Notes: a model not told the origin generated them from the sequence alone. Numbered from the stretch's first letter, positions 45,803 through 59,000 are shown. The stretch is 64,000 nucleotides of DNA from Syngnathus acus (GCF_901709675.1 NC_051087.1:12647384-12711383); one strand, 5' to 3'. A program made the numbers and translations.

Positions 45803-46733
45803 CACTAGATCAGTGGTCCCCAACCACCGGGCCGCGGACCGGTACCGGTCCGTGGGTCACTTGGTACCGGGCCGCGGAGCCGCACAGGAAAAAAAAAAAA
45901 AAAAAAAAAAAATGTTTTTTTTTTTTTTTCATTGACGATCAATTCATTCAGATTAAGACGCTCGTCCCGGTCACGTGACATGTTTCCCCAGTCGAGCCCG
46001 CAAAGCTAGCAAAAATGAGTAAGAATTTATTTCGAAAAATATAAAAAATTTGGCGAATCTCTCCCAATTACATCTGTCAGCGCATCTGAAAAATAAGGAC
46101 TCTTGACACAGGGCGCTCGTCTCGGTCACGTGACATGTCACCACAGTCAAGCCCGCGAGGCAAGCAAAAATGAGCAAGAAACAGAGAAGTTTGGAAAGCT
46201 TCTTCGGAAAGGGAAAAACGTCCAATGAGGACACTGAAGAAGAAGAGGCTACGACTTCTAAGAAAAGGAAAGCTGCATTTAAAAGAACATTTCTGGAGTC
46301 CTACTTAAAATATGGATTTATCGCCACAGGTGACTCTGACGCGCCAAGTTCACTCCGCATATGTGGCGAAAGGCTAGCTAACGAGGCAATGAAGCCTTCA
46401 AACCTGCTTCGGCACATGGAGACCAAGCATCCTGCATTTAAAGACAAACCGTAACCACTTCGGGTGTCATTGTCTCCGATTACGCCTAGATGGGAACGGC
46501 TCATTTCTGAGAAAAGAGCTCGGTGCTCCCACGAATTCAACGTTTTATTTTTATGTGGTTTATATTTGTTTTTATGCCAGTCGTATCATTTTATTTCATC
46601 CTATTTATATATATAAATATTTAAATAATAAATATATAAATATATTTATTTATATAAAGGCCGGTCCGCGAAAATATTTCTGACACGTAACCGGTCCGTG
46701 GTGCAAAAAAGGTTGGGGACCACTGCACTAGAT
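45803..46733. mobile_element. Internally deleted hAT (Zaphod/ZBED-like) element
   Basis: A perfect 8-base target-site duplication CACTAGAT (45,803-45,810 and 46,726-46,733) brackets a 915-base element. Its ends begin CAGTGGTCCCCAACCACCGG and finish GGTTGGGGACCACTG, as inverted repeats. Eight-base duplications and CAGTGG...CCACTG ends are the hAT signature. Only the start of the transposase remains (46,170-46,454), and A and T runs at 45,889-45,930 separate it from the left end. The catalytic part is deleted, so the copy is non-autonomous. Confidence 0.92.
46170..46454 (+). pseudogene. hAT transposase N-terminus, broken BED finger
   Basis: The 94-codon frame starts MSKKQRSLESFF and contains YLKYGFIATGD, ICGERLANEAMKPSNLLRH and METKHP, the BED zinc-finger region of ZBED5-like transposases. 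In the family the finger begins with a C-x2-C pair just before GERL. Here the sequence is SLRICGERL, so one residue is lost and the first zinc-ligand Cys is Arg, while the second Cys and the H-x4-H pair remain. The frame then stops, with no catalytic domain. It is a relic inside the element at 45,803-46,733. Confidence 0.8.
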
Positions 46734-47639
46734 GACAACATTTACATTGAAATGATGGATTGTGATGCGCCTTGCCAAACGTCAATGTTCATTTATACAG
46801 TGATCCCTCGCCACGTCACGCTTCACATATTGCGGCCTCGGTGCATCGCGAATTTATAAGTGACGGGAGAACGGCGTTTAAATATACATTGATAGCGCGG
46901 GGCAAAAGGGGAAAAGGAAGGCTGGAGTGCCAGCAGAGCGGATGCATGAGGCCACTGACGAGGCGGTCAGTGACCTCGCTTCGTGCGTCGTGGTGGCATC
47001 TCGTTACACAGCGGATCAGGCAAACGTTTCAGTTTTGTGCCCCCGATGAAATATTTTTTCAGCCAAGGGTTAACCAGGGTTATTTGAAAGTCAAAGACCT
47101 AAAACAGAGTGCTGTGCCATCATATTCTGATGTATTAAACTTTAGAACTTGTATATTGGTCTCACGAACTATTTGGAAAAATATATCTGTGAAGAAATGA
47201 AAAAAGAATGAAATATTAGATCTGTGCATCAAACTGTAATCAACATAAAGTGTCTTTTTGGGATCACAGTGTATTATAGACTTGTTCTAAAAATGAAATC
47301 ATTAACTTTATTTCAAATTAAGTTTTCAAGGAAGTGACTAGATGCTACAGTGGGATATGACAAGGTGGGTCTGCTCTTGGGGATTCTGGGCTTTTCAGAT
47401 AGGGGAATTAAAGAGCCAACTGAATATAAGATTATTTTTGTGAATTTATATTTCCATGACATATTTACATAATTTGAGATATTTTAAAGGATATTTGTAT
47501 TGATGCTACTTGTTAGATATATTATAGAATGGTATACGTATCCCTTGCTTCAAGTACTACGGGTTTTGATTATTTTTATTAATTATTTTTGAGTGTTTTT
47601 GTTCACATCTGCCTCATCTGTTCTAGACTCTCTAAGTAG
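46734..47639. other. Spacer with a possible DNA-transposon end
   Basis: TACAGTGATCCCTCGCCACG at 46,798 resembles the terminal sequence of a common teleost DNA transposon (CAGTGATCCCTCGC type). The following sequence is GC-richer, but no matching right end is seen. The 142-codon frame at 46,772-47,200 overlaps this repeat-like part and is not supported as a gene. Confidence 0.35.
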
Positions 47640-47677
47640 CTTTTTCGAAACATCGCTCGAAGCGACTTGAGCTCACG
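47640..47677 (+). other. Candidate 5' non-coding exon end (splice donor)
   Basis: The segment around ATCGCTCGAAGCGACTTGAG ends at a strong donor CACG-GTGAGT (47,678). The acceptor 73 bases on gives a short, teleost-like intron. The upstream limit (transcription start) is not defined. Assignment to tex2 is inference from position and strand only. Confidence 0.3.
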
Positions 47678-47751
47678 GTGAGTCTTTGATCAATACTCGG
47701 TGCTTGACTAGTTTGGCCTTTCCAACATCCAGTGTTTTTTTTTTCTATAAG

Positions 47752-47890
47752 GAATTGAGTCAGTTGTCAACAGGCTAAGCAAGACGGTGAACAGTTGGGC
47801 AGCTGATGGCATTTGCACGAATTGTGGTACGGAACAATTTTGGAATCTGTCACGTTTTGTTGGACATTTGAATCAACTTGGTCACCCGCG
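47752..47890 (+). other. Candidate 5' non-coding exon
   Basis: It is bounded by a polypyrimidine-preceded acceptor (TTTTTTTTTTCTATAAG, ending 47,751) and a donor CCGCG-GTAAGC (47,891). The 139 bases hold no long frame. It could be a 5' UTR exon of tex2 or of an unrecognised non-coding RNA. Confidence 0.35.
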
Positions 47891-48320
47891 GTAAGCTATT
47901 CTTTGTTGTTTTGTTTTTTAACAAGCCTGTTCTAGCACTAGTGTCGAGGTAACAACCTTTGACCAACACGGGGATTTAAGTTGAAGCGAGCTAACCACTT
48001 TCTCTTTCGCGTATTGTCTAACCGCACGTTTGAGCTAGACTTGAGGAAGAATGGCAGTTGACGTTGGTGTTACAATCTGTTTGATTAACCATGTGATCGT
48101 TGCCTTATATTTGTTAAGAGTTCAAGAAGACATTTGAAGCCCAATTATGCAGAATTACCACTCCTTTGAGTTGGAACACGGGTAATAACAGCTGCCACAG
48201 CCTCTAATGTTTGCACTACGCTTGCTAAGTTAACAACACTAACCCATTATGTGGCTATTACTGTCCATGAGTTAAATGTGTGTTTTTGTTTTTACGAACA
48301 TTTATGGTGATATTTTACAG

Positions 48321-48412
48321 AAGTCGCCTGAATATCATGAACATTTGAAACTTGACTCTGCGCTGGGCAGATGTACGTCCCCTGCTGGATTGAATGGCAC
48401 TGAGAATACAAG
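48321..48412 (+). other. Candidate 5' non-coding exon
   Basis: It is bounded by acceptor GATATTTTACAG (ending 48,320) and consensus donor ACAAG-GTAAGC (48,413), 92 bases long. It contains only short upstream-type ATG frames that close within the exon. If used, it would splice to the acceptor at 54,575, just ahead of the tex2 start codon. Confidence 0.4.
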
Positions 48413-51399
48413 GTAAGCACTTTGCCAGTAAATGTGAACTCATCGATCGGTTTCCTGAGCTACAAATGACCTTATGTGAGGACAAAGTCCAGCAGGCTAG
48501 AGAACGTGACTCAGAGTGGAATAAATATAGTAGGAAACTGAGTAGGATGAAAATACTAATAAATACACACACAAGTATTTCTTAGAATCCAAATGCATAT
48601 TAAGGGATAAAGTACATAACATACAGTACATCTTCATACAGACTGTAAAGGATACGGATGGAAAGTAAAGATGCGCATGAAACTTTTGGAAATGCAATAG
48701 GCAAAGTAGCTCTCCAGAAACATAGCCTCAAGGCAATTACTCAAATATGGAGAAAGTTGCAGACCTCGGGGACTAATGAGAGAATAAACCTCTCTCCTAC
48801 ACAAGTTTTCACATAGTTTCCCTTAAACCAAATTTTAAATGGGTTTAAAAGTGTGGATAGTAAATAGGAGAAAGGTGTTTTGCTAATAACCCGCCTTGCA
48901 AGGTTTTTATCTAGAAACTCAGCCCACCCTTCAACAGACGATCAGGTTTCTACTTCTCCTATACATTTAATACAAGTTCTACCTTCTGCCCAGACAACCC
49001 AACCTACATTTTTCTAATTATTTTTCTCAATGGCTATTTTTGATTGATTTTTGGCTGTAAAATCCAGTTTTGTCCATCATGTAACATTTTTTAGCTTTAG
49101 GATCAATTTAGGTTTTTGTAAAGTACTTTGTTAATGCAAAAAGTGCTGAATAAACATGTATTGTATTGTGCTTAAAAAGATCAAATAAATGTGTATGTGC
49201 GGAAATAACACACTAGGATGGAATAGTTACGAGCTTTGAAAAGAAAAAAACGAGCGAAAAGAAAAAACAAAACTAATCCTCTTAATTCCTTCTAGGCTAG
49301 CTTTCTGTTTTCAGATATTGATTGAACTGACCTACTGAGAGCTGCACACACACACACACCTCTCACAGCACTCTCTCAATTGTGACTGCACAAACAAATT
49401 GCTGCATAGCTGTAGATGAGGCTTGTCATAATTAGCTATTCTTCAGTTAATTTGTGGTATTTTACTTAGCTGTAGGGTAAGCTGAGGCGGAAAAAAAATC
49501 ACATGCTGGAGAAAATCAGACTGCTCCTTCGGAATCAGTATGTAATTTTTGTTTTAATGTGCATAAAAATGCAACTCGATAGTTATTTTCCCCAAAATTG
49601 TTATCCAGTGTGATCGAATGACCACCGTGTTTGAGAAGCTAGCATTCACAATGACCAACATCATACAGAACAGCTGTTGCCCAAAATAACTTGTCAGCCA
49701 TTCATTTTTGTGTGACTATCTTTGCTGCTTCAGTATTTTTAAAGAAAGACATCTGTTGCAAAAATAAATGTGAAAAGTCAGTGTTTACAGTAGCCTACTT
49801 GACTCTTAGAACAATTTTGCTCAGGCATGAGAACTGTTTGGTACTATTCTGTTTGAAATCTAAATGCAAATTAACCACAAATGTGAAACTTGAAGCAGCA
49901 ATGTTAGTTAAACGCCAAACTTAACATTGAATCAATTTTGTAACTGCAAACATTAGGTCTTGTTTTCTGGTAATACTTGAATTCCATAATTAATCATAAA
50001 CGGTTTCATTTTTTTGTAAAGCCCGGATAACTGAGTGGCAGAGGTTTGCCCCCCCACATTGAGGTCATGATGGTGAAAGGAGCAATATTGTAAATTTGGT
50101 GATGATCTGTGTTCCCATTTTTGTGTCTAGTTTTGTATTTGCCCAAATAATCTCCCTCTCTACCATCTAATGCATGGCGACATGTTGGGAACGGATGACA
50201 TCATATAATTGCCAGGGCCTTTCAGTCACCACTTGCTACTAGTAATACACCAGATCGCTATGGATGGAGGTCTATTTTTAAAATCACTAGGTAACCTTAA
50301 TAACCTGTCGTACAAGGATAAAAAAATAAATAAAAAAAAGCCCACTGCCTGTCAGGCGGGCCACGGGAGTTCATTGCGCTGCCTGCTTCCTCATTCGAAA
50401 TGATGTCCACGGGATCCACTCGGCCAGTAGACAGCGCCTGATTGCAACAAATCTGAGTCATTCTCACAATTTTGTTTTTGTTTCGTGGCATCTTCTGCGC
50501 TGTTAAAAATAGACTTGTGTGTCACCTGGTTAGTAGAAAAGGGAAAACAAATCAAACACCTGCGGCTGCAAGAAAGGGTGTGGGTAGCCTATGTTATGAG
50601 CGGCAGGTGAGGTGAGAAGCAATGTCACAGGTTGATTCCTCGAGACAATGCAGTGGTGGCTTGTCCAAATGATTGATTGAATCAGACCTGTTGATGAATG
50701 TGAGTTAAATATAATTGTGGGCCCAGCATTAAATGTCAACTTGTCGAAGTTGGAGTGCATGCTATCTAGCAATAGTCGAAATACCGAACTTGGGGTTGTG
50801 GTTTGTTTGAAAGGCAAACAGCTGCGTCTGCTTCTTGAAATGCTGTAAAACAGGTAGAGGCAGTTTTGTTTTCTCTCATTTGTTGAATGTTTTTACAAGT
50901 CAGGCTTAGGCAACACTTTGACCATCTGTTATAGAGCTGAATAGGTTTATTCATTCTTTTCAGGGTTCTTTTGAAAAAAAATCTCAACCTTCTCCCCACT
51001 CTTTTTTTGTATCATGTAACTTTGTTCAATCATTATAATTTTGTTATTATAAAAGACAGTATTCATACTGAGGACAAGCGGTTCTGAAGATGAATGAATG
51101 AATGCACGTAAGCCTTTTTTCTTTATTTTTATAAATCGTAATTTTTTTTATAGTCCTTATCCCTTCACATACCCACAATTGACAATATTAACGTCATCCC
51201 TGATCTTATCCTGCAGGAAGGCAAGGAAACGCAACAACAAAAAGCCATCTGGGGTCAAATAAGAGACCTTGAGATGGGACTGCAGAAGGGTTAATCCCCC
51301 TTTCAGGATGACCAGGTTACAATGGATGCCAACATTTAAGACATAGTATAATACTAGACAAAAGTAGCTATGAAAATAATGTGAAAGTCCATTCAATCA
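48413..51399. other. Long stretch without supported gene
   Basis: About 3 kb with no supported gene, possibly the first part of a tex2 5' intron. Small CA run at 49,347-49,359. No recognised repeat copies. Confidence 0.45.
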
Positions 51400-51602
51400 C
51401 GTAAAGCGCTTCAAGAGTACGTCTAGAGTGAAGTGGGTCCCCGCCCAATTTGTCAATGCAGAAATTGCCATAGCGACGCCTTTTTGTCGTGGGCGCTCGT
51501 TGCCCCCAGCCCTCGTCTGTGCCTCGTGTGCAGGGATGGTTTTTGAGTGCAGTTGGCACGACGCTATCCGTGGCCTGTGGGCCGTAGTTTGGGGACCCCC
51601 TG
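51400..51602. mobile_element. hAT-type right end
   Basis: The segment is GC-richer than its surroundings and ends GCCGTAGTTTGGGGACCCCC-TG (51,602), matching the right terminus of hAT elements (reverse complement CAGGGGGTCCCCAAACTACG). No matching left terminus or 8-base duplication was identified. Confidence 0.5.
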
Positions 51603-53197
51603 TTCTAAAACCTTTGTGTTTACATTCATGAAGATATCTCTTAGTTGTCTTCCCTCATGGAGTTAAAATAATCTTTCTGTCTCTATAATGCCAGATTGGC
51701 AATGTTTTGCTGGAGAGCATTTAGCCGGATCACCAGTGAACACTTTTACTCATTCAGTTTGTGCCCAGAAAGATAGTGCAGCTATCTGTTGCACAATGTA
51801 ACATAACAGGTTTAAGAATTTGGAGCAGTCATTCATGAGCTACAGATTATTATTATTTTTATTCATCCCTGCACTGTTTTACTCTGCCATGAGCTGTTTA
51901 TTCACCTAATAACAATGTCGCCCTTTGTCACTCTGGTCACTCTGTTACCAAACAAGAAATGCTTTGCCCAATTACATTGCCTTGACAACAATAATGTTTT
52001 GTCATGGTTGAATGGCCATGGTGATGTATGCTCAGTTCCCATAAGATAGGAAAGAAACTTTCGCACGTACATACTACTTTTAACAAATGAAATGATCATT
52101 GTGAAACATGCTATGTTAAGATTTTTACTTTTGCTTCTCCATGCAAAGTCATCATTGTTTTTTTCTTCTTCTGTGTTTATCAATAACCCTCCCAATATAT
52201 GGACAATCTTTTACCAAAAGATGAGGCAGCCTTGTACAAATGAGAAATGTCAATATAGAAGGAAGTGGAGCCCTTCAACATCAATTCTGCTTTTACTCGA
52301 CAACATGCGTACTATGTACCATCCAGTGTATATATGGAGGTTCAAAATACTCATGACGGTTGAAGTACTGTATGCGGTACAATTTGGAGAAAACAGGAGA
52401 GTCATTGTCGACAAATTAGGGAGCAGTTTCTCTCTTTTGAACATGTGGTTGTTTTTAACGTGGTTGGAGGTTTCGCTTTTCTCAGCGTCTTAATTTTGGG
52501 GGATTTAGCGGTACCTGGAAAACAATGTTTAAGCTTTTATATGCCCCGTGGTCATCACACTACCTGTCCCTTATCTCGTTAATTCCAAGTGGGAACTTGG
52601 TGGTAAATTATATTGAACAGAAATGGCATATAAAATGAATATGATTTCACCGTGAGGAACCTTTGGAGTCAGAACATGCTGTAGTCTATCACTAACTTAT
52701 GTCTGTATTCATAAAGTTATCGTCTTCAAAGTTGTAAAACATCTTCAGTCTGTTTATAATATTGCAAAAGCGCACAAAGGCTGCAATGTAAAAATCAATC
52801 ATTCAGTCAAATGGCCTGCAACCTTAAGCAAAAACCAATAAAGTCTGACCCTTTCTTTGAGTAAAATAATCTTTTTGTTTATTTCAACTCATCATGCTGG
52901 TTTGATTACTTATGGTTGTTATTTGAGGAGCATGTCAAATTGTCAAGGAAGACTTTGTTGACAACGTGCCTCAATAGTTTGCCATCTTATTATGGCCACC
53001 CTAGTAGAGTGAAAATCCAAATACAAAATAACATGCGTTAACCTGTATATATCAGTTTATCATCTGTTATTTCAATAATCAGTTCACAATTGGTATAAAA
53101 TTTGGCTGAAGACAGGTGACAACATGTACAAGAGAGAGCGCTAAAATAATAATTAAAGGGATCATCCAGCTGGGATGGCCCATGATTTCTTTAGTTT
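51603..53197. other. Stretch without supported gene
   Basis: Nothing supported. The frame at 52,092-52,493 has no recognised domain. Confidence 0.45.
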
Positions 53198-53370
53198 TAC
53201 CGTAATTTTCGGACTATAAGTCGCACCGGAGTATAAGTCGCACCAGCCATAAAATGCCCAAAAAAGTGAAAAAAACCCATATATATGTATATAAATCGCT
53301 CCTGAGTATAAGTCGCCCCCCCACCCAAACTATGAAAAAAACCGCGACTTATAGTCCGAAAATTACGGTA
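53198..53370. mobile_element. Small TA-flanked MITE
   Basis: A 173-base element with near-perfect terminal inverted repeats, starting TACCGTAATTTTCGGACTAT and ending in the reverse complement, with TA at both edges. Internal TATAAGTCGCACC units recur three to four times. It is a relative of the elements at 2,620 and 4,687, with GTCGC replacing GGCGC, and has no coding. Confidence 0.85.
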
Positions 53371-54575
53371 GTTATTACAAAACTTAAATGTCCCTACCAA
53401 ACTTAAATGTCACTGAAAACTCTGATCAATCGACATCAAAATTCATAAGCACATTCCTGCTCTTGTCCACTTCAACCTGTAAAAATATATAAACCATTAG
53501 CGTAACATTTTAGATTTTATGGTGATGATGATATTGGCTTCTCTTCATAGAGCTCACTTTTAATGGTAATCAAATCCAGAATATTGTACCCATTGCTTAT
53601 ATATTGTCACAGGTTGAAGTGGACACCTGTAGAGCTGTCCATATGAATTTTGGTGGTCACTGTTTTTAGACACTAGGTGACAGACAGTGACAAGCCAGGA
53701 AACAATATTACAATGCTTGCATTCTTCCTTCAATTATGTAGTCAGCCTGAAAAGTGCAACAAAGAGTCCTCCCACCCATAAATAAGGGGCATCATTAAGA
53801 CGTGCTAAATGTAGTCATAAACATTGCATTCAATCGCTGCTGAGTGTTTAAGTAAAGCCAAATGTTACATTTTTACTTAGTCAGTCCCAGTATTCTACCT
53901 AATCAAGTCTCCTCTTTAATACATACGACTAACCTCATATGCTGCTCTGAAATACATTATTTTAATTCTGTACAATTAGACATTGTTTGTATATGGTATA
54001 AATTATACACCCAATTATACAAATACATAGTATCGAAGGTTATTTCAAACAATGCAAGATTTGTTTTCTTTTGGAAAAAGTTGGCTGGCAGACTGCCTAC
54101 CCAGCCTTGTGACAATAAGTGGCCAACTTGTCCATGTGAGAATAAGCCAGAATGAACTCATACTCTCTTTTTTTCAGACAAGACACAAAAGCTCCATTAT
54201 GTAATGTCATTGCCCATTAACATGTGGTACTGACATAGCCACTGTGTCACAAAACTGCCAATAATCTGAAATGGATGGAGTTGTTTGGAAACCACAATTC
54301 GTCTGTCTCTAAGCTGTGTTCGTCCTCTCTTCTAATTAGGCGAACTGATCACTTCCTAAGACTTTATATCCGTATAACGTGTGTTTGTGCGCAAATAAAA
54401 CCCTCTGCATGCAACATAATGGTAACTGCATGCTGGCACCACATTGGCGATCAAACCAATTGGAGAATGTGCACAAGCAAACACTGCGGGTATCAGCAAC
54501 TGTATGTATTTTGAACAGTTTTACAATGATTTAATATTTTTGCAAAACTAACGAGTGTCTTTTTTATCTTGGCAG
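53371..54575. other. Region upstream of tex2 coding exon 1
   Basis: No gene is recognised. It ends in a splice acceptor TTTTATCTTGGCAG (54,575), so the start-codon exon begins at 54,576 and at least one non-coding exon must lie upstream. Confidence 0.5.
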
Positions 54576-54594
54576 ATTAAGTGGGAGTACTGCG

Positions 54595-56082
54595 ATGACT
54601 AGCCGGCACCCTAGCCATGCAGAAAGCACTCACTCCACAGACAAACAACCACCTGCTTTGGCCTCTAAGCTCCATGTCCATCGATCGGACTCAAATGAGA
54701 CGCTTACAATCCACTTCTCAGCTCTTGGGAAGGAGGAAGAGGAGGAGGAGGAAGAGCTGTATACAACATCGGTCTCTTCCACATCTACCACTCAGGATGC
54801 ATTAAATATTGTGACAGGAGTTGAGGCTAGTGAGGAGATGTTTGAAGCACAGCAATCAGAGCCTTTAGTTGATGTGGCTCCCACATCCCACTCTATCAGA
54901 CCTTCACCACTTTCCACTTCTCACACAACTTCATTGACGAATCTCGCTGAGCAAAAAGGCACAAGTTCGAATTCGTCGCCCACTAAATCTTTGAGCTTTC
55001 CCTCAGCTGATAAGTCTTTACTAAGTTTAGTGAAACCTTTTTCCTCTGACATTGAGTCTAAAGATGGAGTTTCTTCTATTCCAGCTTCCTCAACAAGGCA
55101 CAGGCATCTCATGAAATCTCTGGTTAAGTCTTTATCGTCGGACACTTCTCAGGACTCGTCAACCTATCGCCTTTCAGAGTCCCGCCTTAATCTGCAACTC
55201 TTCAAACAATTCACTCAGTCCAGGATGCAGAATGCTACGACATCAGCAGCTAGTGATTCAAAAACAGTCCCTTCTTCACCACAAGTTTCACCAGACAATC
55301 GCAGCTTCTTTAAAGTTTCAGAGGTTGAAGCACGAATTGAAGACACTAAGCGTCGTTTCTCCGAGGCCATTTATGAACCACTTCAACTCCTGAGTAAGAT
55401 GATGGATGAAAAGACCAGCAGCAGCAGTCTTAGTCGACCCAAGGCTCTATCTGCCAGTGCATCTGAACTCTGCAACCTGAATTCTGTCAGTGGCCAACTT
55501 GAGAGCAACAATAATGACTGCATCAAAGAGGAAGAAGGCAGTGTATTGGAGGGAGAAATTCCAAACAGTGGAACCTCTGATCCAGCCTCTGTTGCACCTT
55601 TTGACATTAAGAGCCCAAACAAATCATCCTCATTCCCGATATCTTTGGACAAGTGTTCCATGTCTGCTCTTGCGAAACAAGAGGATGAAGACTTTTGTAT
55701 TTTGTACAGCGATGACTTTGAATCTTGTACTACTGACACTGATGCTGATGTTGGTACTGGAACTGGTAGGCAGCCTCAAGAGCCATTAAGCGGTACTACT
55801 GAACCTTGCAGCGAGAATGAATCTGAAGATACTGAGCCCTCCCCTAGTGTTCCTCACTATATCCTTTTCATCCTTACTCTTCTGGTCTATGGGTGTTTTA
55901 CATTGCCTTTGCCAGACCACGTCAGAGGGATGCTGCTTGGAGTGGCATTAGGATTCTTTGTAGCCTTAGGAGTTGTGTGGCTGACTGGACCAAAACCTGA
56001 GAGACCATTCAGATATTCTACAAAATATGGGAAATCTTGGAATCTGACACAATTAGATATTAAAGAACCAGAAATCTTCAAG
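54595..56082 (+). CDS. tex2: tex2 coding exon 1 (start exon)
   Basis: Residues 1-496. The ATG follows a splice acceptor by 19 bases and gives MTSRHPSHAE, matching the MTS start of TEX2. It contains the EEEEEEE acidic run (about 44-50), RHRHLMKSLVKSLSSDTS, LFKQFTQSRMQ and the two membrane segments. The frame runs 13 codons past the donor AAG-GTCAGT (56,083); homology switches exactly at the donor, so those codons are intronic. Confidence 0.95.
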
Positions 56083-59000
56083 GTCAGTGAAAATATATTT
56101 GGAAACTTAATATTTTCTTGATCCTAGAAAATGTCATTATTTATGCATTTATTGAAAACTCATTAAAGTCAAAACTTAAACCTGTAAAATGTTCTTCTTC
56201 TTCTTCAGGGCTGGATGAATGAAATTACAAACTACGACCCAGAAACCTACCATGCCACATTGACACACTCTGTGTTTGTCCGCTTGGAGGGCTCCGTCAT
56301 CCGTCTGTCCAAACCAAACCACAATATTGCTCGACGTGCCATACACAATGAACCAAAACCAGATGTGACCTACATCAGTCAGAAGATCTATGATCTAACA
56401 AACAGCAAAGTATGTTATTGAATGATTCCGCCATCAGCACGCATGCACGCACGTACACACACAACTACGTCAATCATTCAAGACTGAGAGCTGCCACTTG
56501 GCTACTGATTAATGCAAAGGGCTACCTGTTTGATACACACTTCTAAAGTAATAATAGAAATAATAATGAATTGATGAATAAACTTCTATTCATATATGTG
56601 AAGACAATCAATGAGTTTTCACAATATTTAAGAAACATAAATATCAATATGCAACACTATTTCTGTAGCACTCTGCCAGTGTTTATATTTTCAGATAAAC
56701 AGGCCCACTGGCTACTTGTATGTAGTTTTTGGGGCTACCCATTGTCCATGAGTACCACATTGTTTTGTTTTTTGTTTATTTCATGCATGATCATTTTAAA
56801 CTGTTTTAGCTCTTGGACTAGCTAATCTTATTTAAACTAAACACAACAACTCTTAAACCAAACCAAATCATCTTCTAGGTCCATCTCGTGCCTCAGAGCC
56901 TAGCCAGGAAACGCATATGGAACAAAAAATATCCCATCTGCATTGAACTTGGCAAACAGGATGATTTCATATCTAAAGTGGAAGGTGACCCCAGTGAGAA
57001 CAGAGAAGGGACAGGAGGAACGCAAGAGCCGACCCGGCCAATGTCTTCCAGTCGAGATCTGACTCTGTATCTGTTTGGAAGGACTGGGAGGGAGAAGGAG
57101 GAGTGGTTCCAGAGATTTATGTCCGCTTCTATGCTTAAGGTGGATTTGAAGAAAGTTGCAAGTCCTGCAAGCTCCAAAAGTGGTGAGTAGAAAATATTTT
57201 CCTCAGAAACATTTTCTGTGGCTCCCGTACAACTGTTGATTTTAGTAATTGATACATTATTGTTTACATGAATATTATCCATAATAACATTTGAATATCA
57301 AATGGGACTGGAAACTGTCTATTACTCAGTCTGTTCTTTTAATTATTGCCCACAGCTCTGAGCTCTCACAGTCGTAGTAGTAGTCGCAGCAGTATGGATG
57401 ATGTCTTGGCATCACAGCCCAAGACAAAAGATTCCCCAACAGTAGGCAGTGCCAAAACCCACTTGTTGGACTACAATGTCTACATGGCTTCATTATTGAC
57501 AAAACCAGTTGCACTCGGATCCTCAACTCCCAGCGCTGAACTCATCTGTCCCCAGAGCAGCCCTGGAGCTGAAAAGAAGGTGTCGCATATTCCAATCTTC
57601 ATCGTCCACTAAAAAAAAAGTTCTTTGTAAGATGACATCGGTTGTCTTATTCTTTAAGTATCTGCTTAAAATACTTTTAAGAAATAATATGTTAGATGGA
57701 AAAAATGGATACAATGATGCTTCTAAGTTTTACATACCCTGGCAGAATGTGAAATGTGTACCATTTAAACAAGATCAGCTAAACACTTTTATTATGTCTT
57801 TTATGGGATTCGTGTTAAACAATAAGTCCTTTCAGAAGAGCAGAATCGTTTGGGGAAAAAAAAAATAGGAATGAAGAAAATAATGAGATGGTCCCATTCA
57901 AACATTCACATACCTTTTAATAATTAGGTTCGACCTCTTTAGCATCAATGAAGAACTGCAGATGTTTTGTGATATTTTTTCACGATCTTTGGCAATTCTT
58001 TAAGCTTTCCTAGTGGCTCGGTTAGTGTTAGTAAGTTCGTGCAGCTCTTTATGACGTGCACTTGGGTTTCCCCAGAGCTTATAAACTCATGGAATATTTT
58101 TAACAGCGACACTAGTGACAATCAAACAAGTTATGGTCCACAACCTGTGTGTGAGTCAATATTATCAGGCCAAATATTCAAGGGAATCGATACTGCTCAG
58201 GGCCATGTGGTTGTCATTGTTATTTTAAAAGGACACACACACTTCTGTAATACTAATAACAAATTCATTCCATCACTATCCCCAAACCTTTCCGCATGGT
58301 CTGCGACCACCCCCGCCCCACCACAATAAAAAAGAAAATAGTGAATATTTCACAAACTCTGCCATGGTTTGTAAAATTAACACAACTGTATGTTGCAGAG
58401 CATAGCATAACAGTTTAATCATAAGCTGTTTGAACCACATGTAAAATTATTACAGCTGTATATTGCATAGCATAACAATTTAATCATGAGCTGTTTAATA
58501 ACCTTACTTGTATGCAGGTTTACAACATACTATACTGTTTCTATAGCTTCAAAGCCCCACCTTAACGCAGGAACAGCTCAAGGAGGAGGCGGAGGATCCC
58601 GTTGCCTGGGTGAATGCAGCTGTTGGTCGACTCTTCTGGGATTTTTTGCGGGAGCCTTACTGGGCTGAAGTTGTCTCCAAGAAGATTCAAATGAAACTCA
58701 CCAAGATACGGGTGAGCAAATTAAGGCCTGTTGTGTCATTCTTTTTAAAAGTGCAACAAAAGGTTTTTTTGGGAGTTTAATTTTGCATTGTTTTAAGGTG
58801 TCAAAAGGGTTGTGCAAAGGATTCAGTCAGTTGTGTTTTAATTGTATTAATCTTGCTTGCTTAATCTTGTTCACTGTCATTATTTGATAATAATTATTTT
58901 AATCTTGAGGTCATTAAAATTGTTCTCAGTACCACGCTGGAAAAATGTTTTGAGCACAGACATATCCACAAGGGACTTACACGTAGAAACAAGGTGTGTT

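Noticed and set aside
46170-46454. 94-codon BED-finger frame as a functional small gene
   Set aside because: It lies wholly inside a target-duplication-bounded hAT element, lacks the catalytic domain and has lost a zinc-ligand Cys.
46772-47200. 142-codon frame as a gene
   Set aside because: No domain; its first part overlaps a transposon-end-like sequence (CAGTGATCCCTCGC type).
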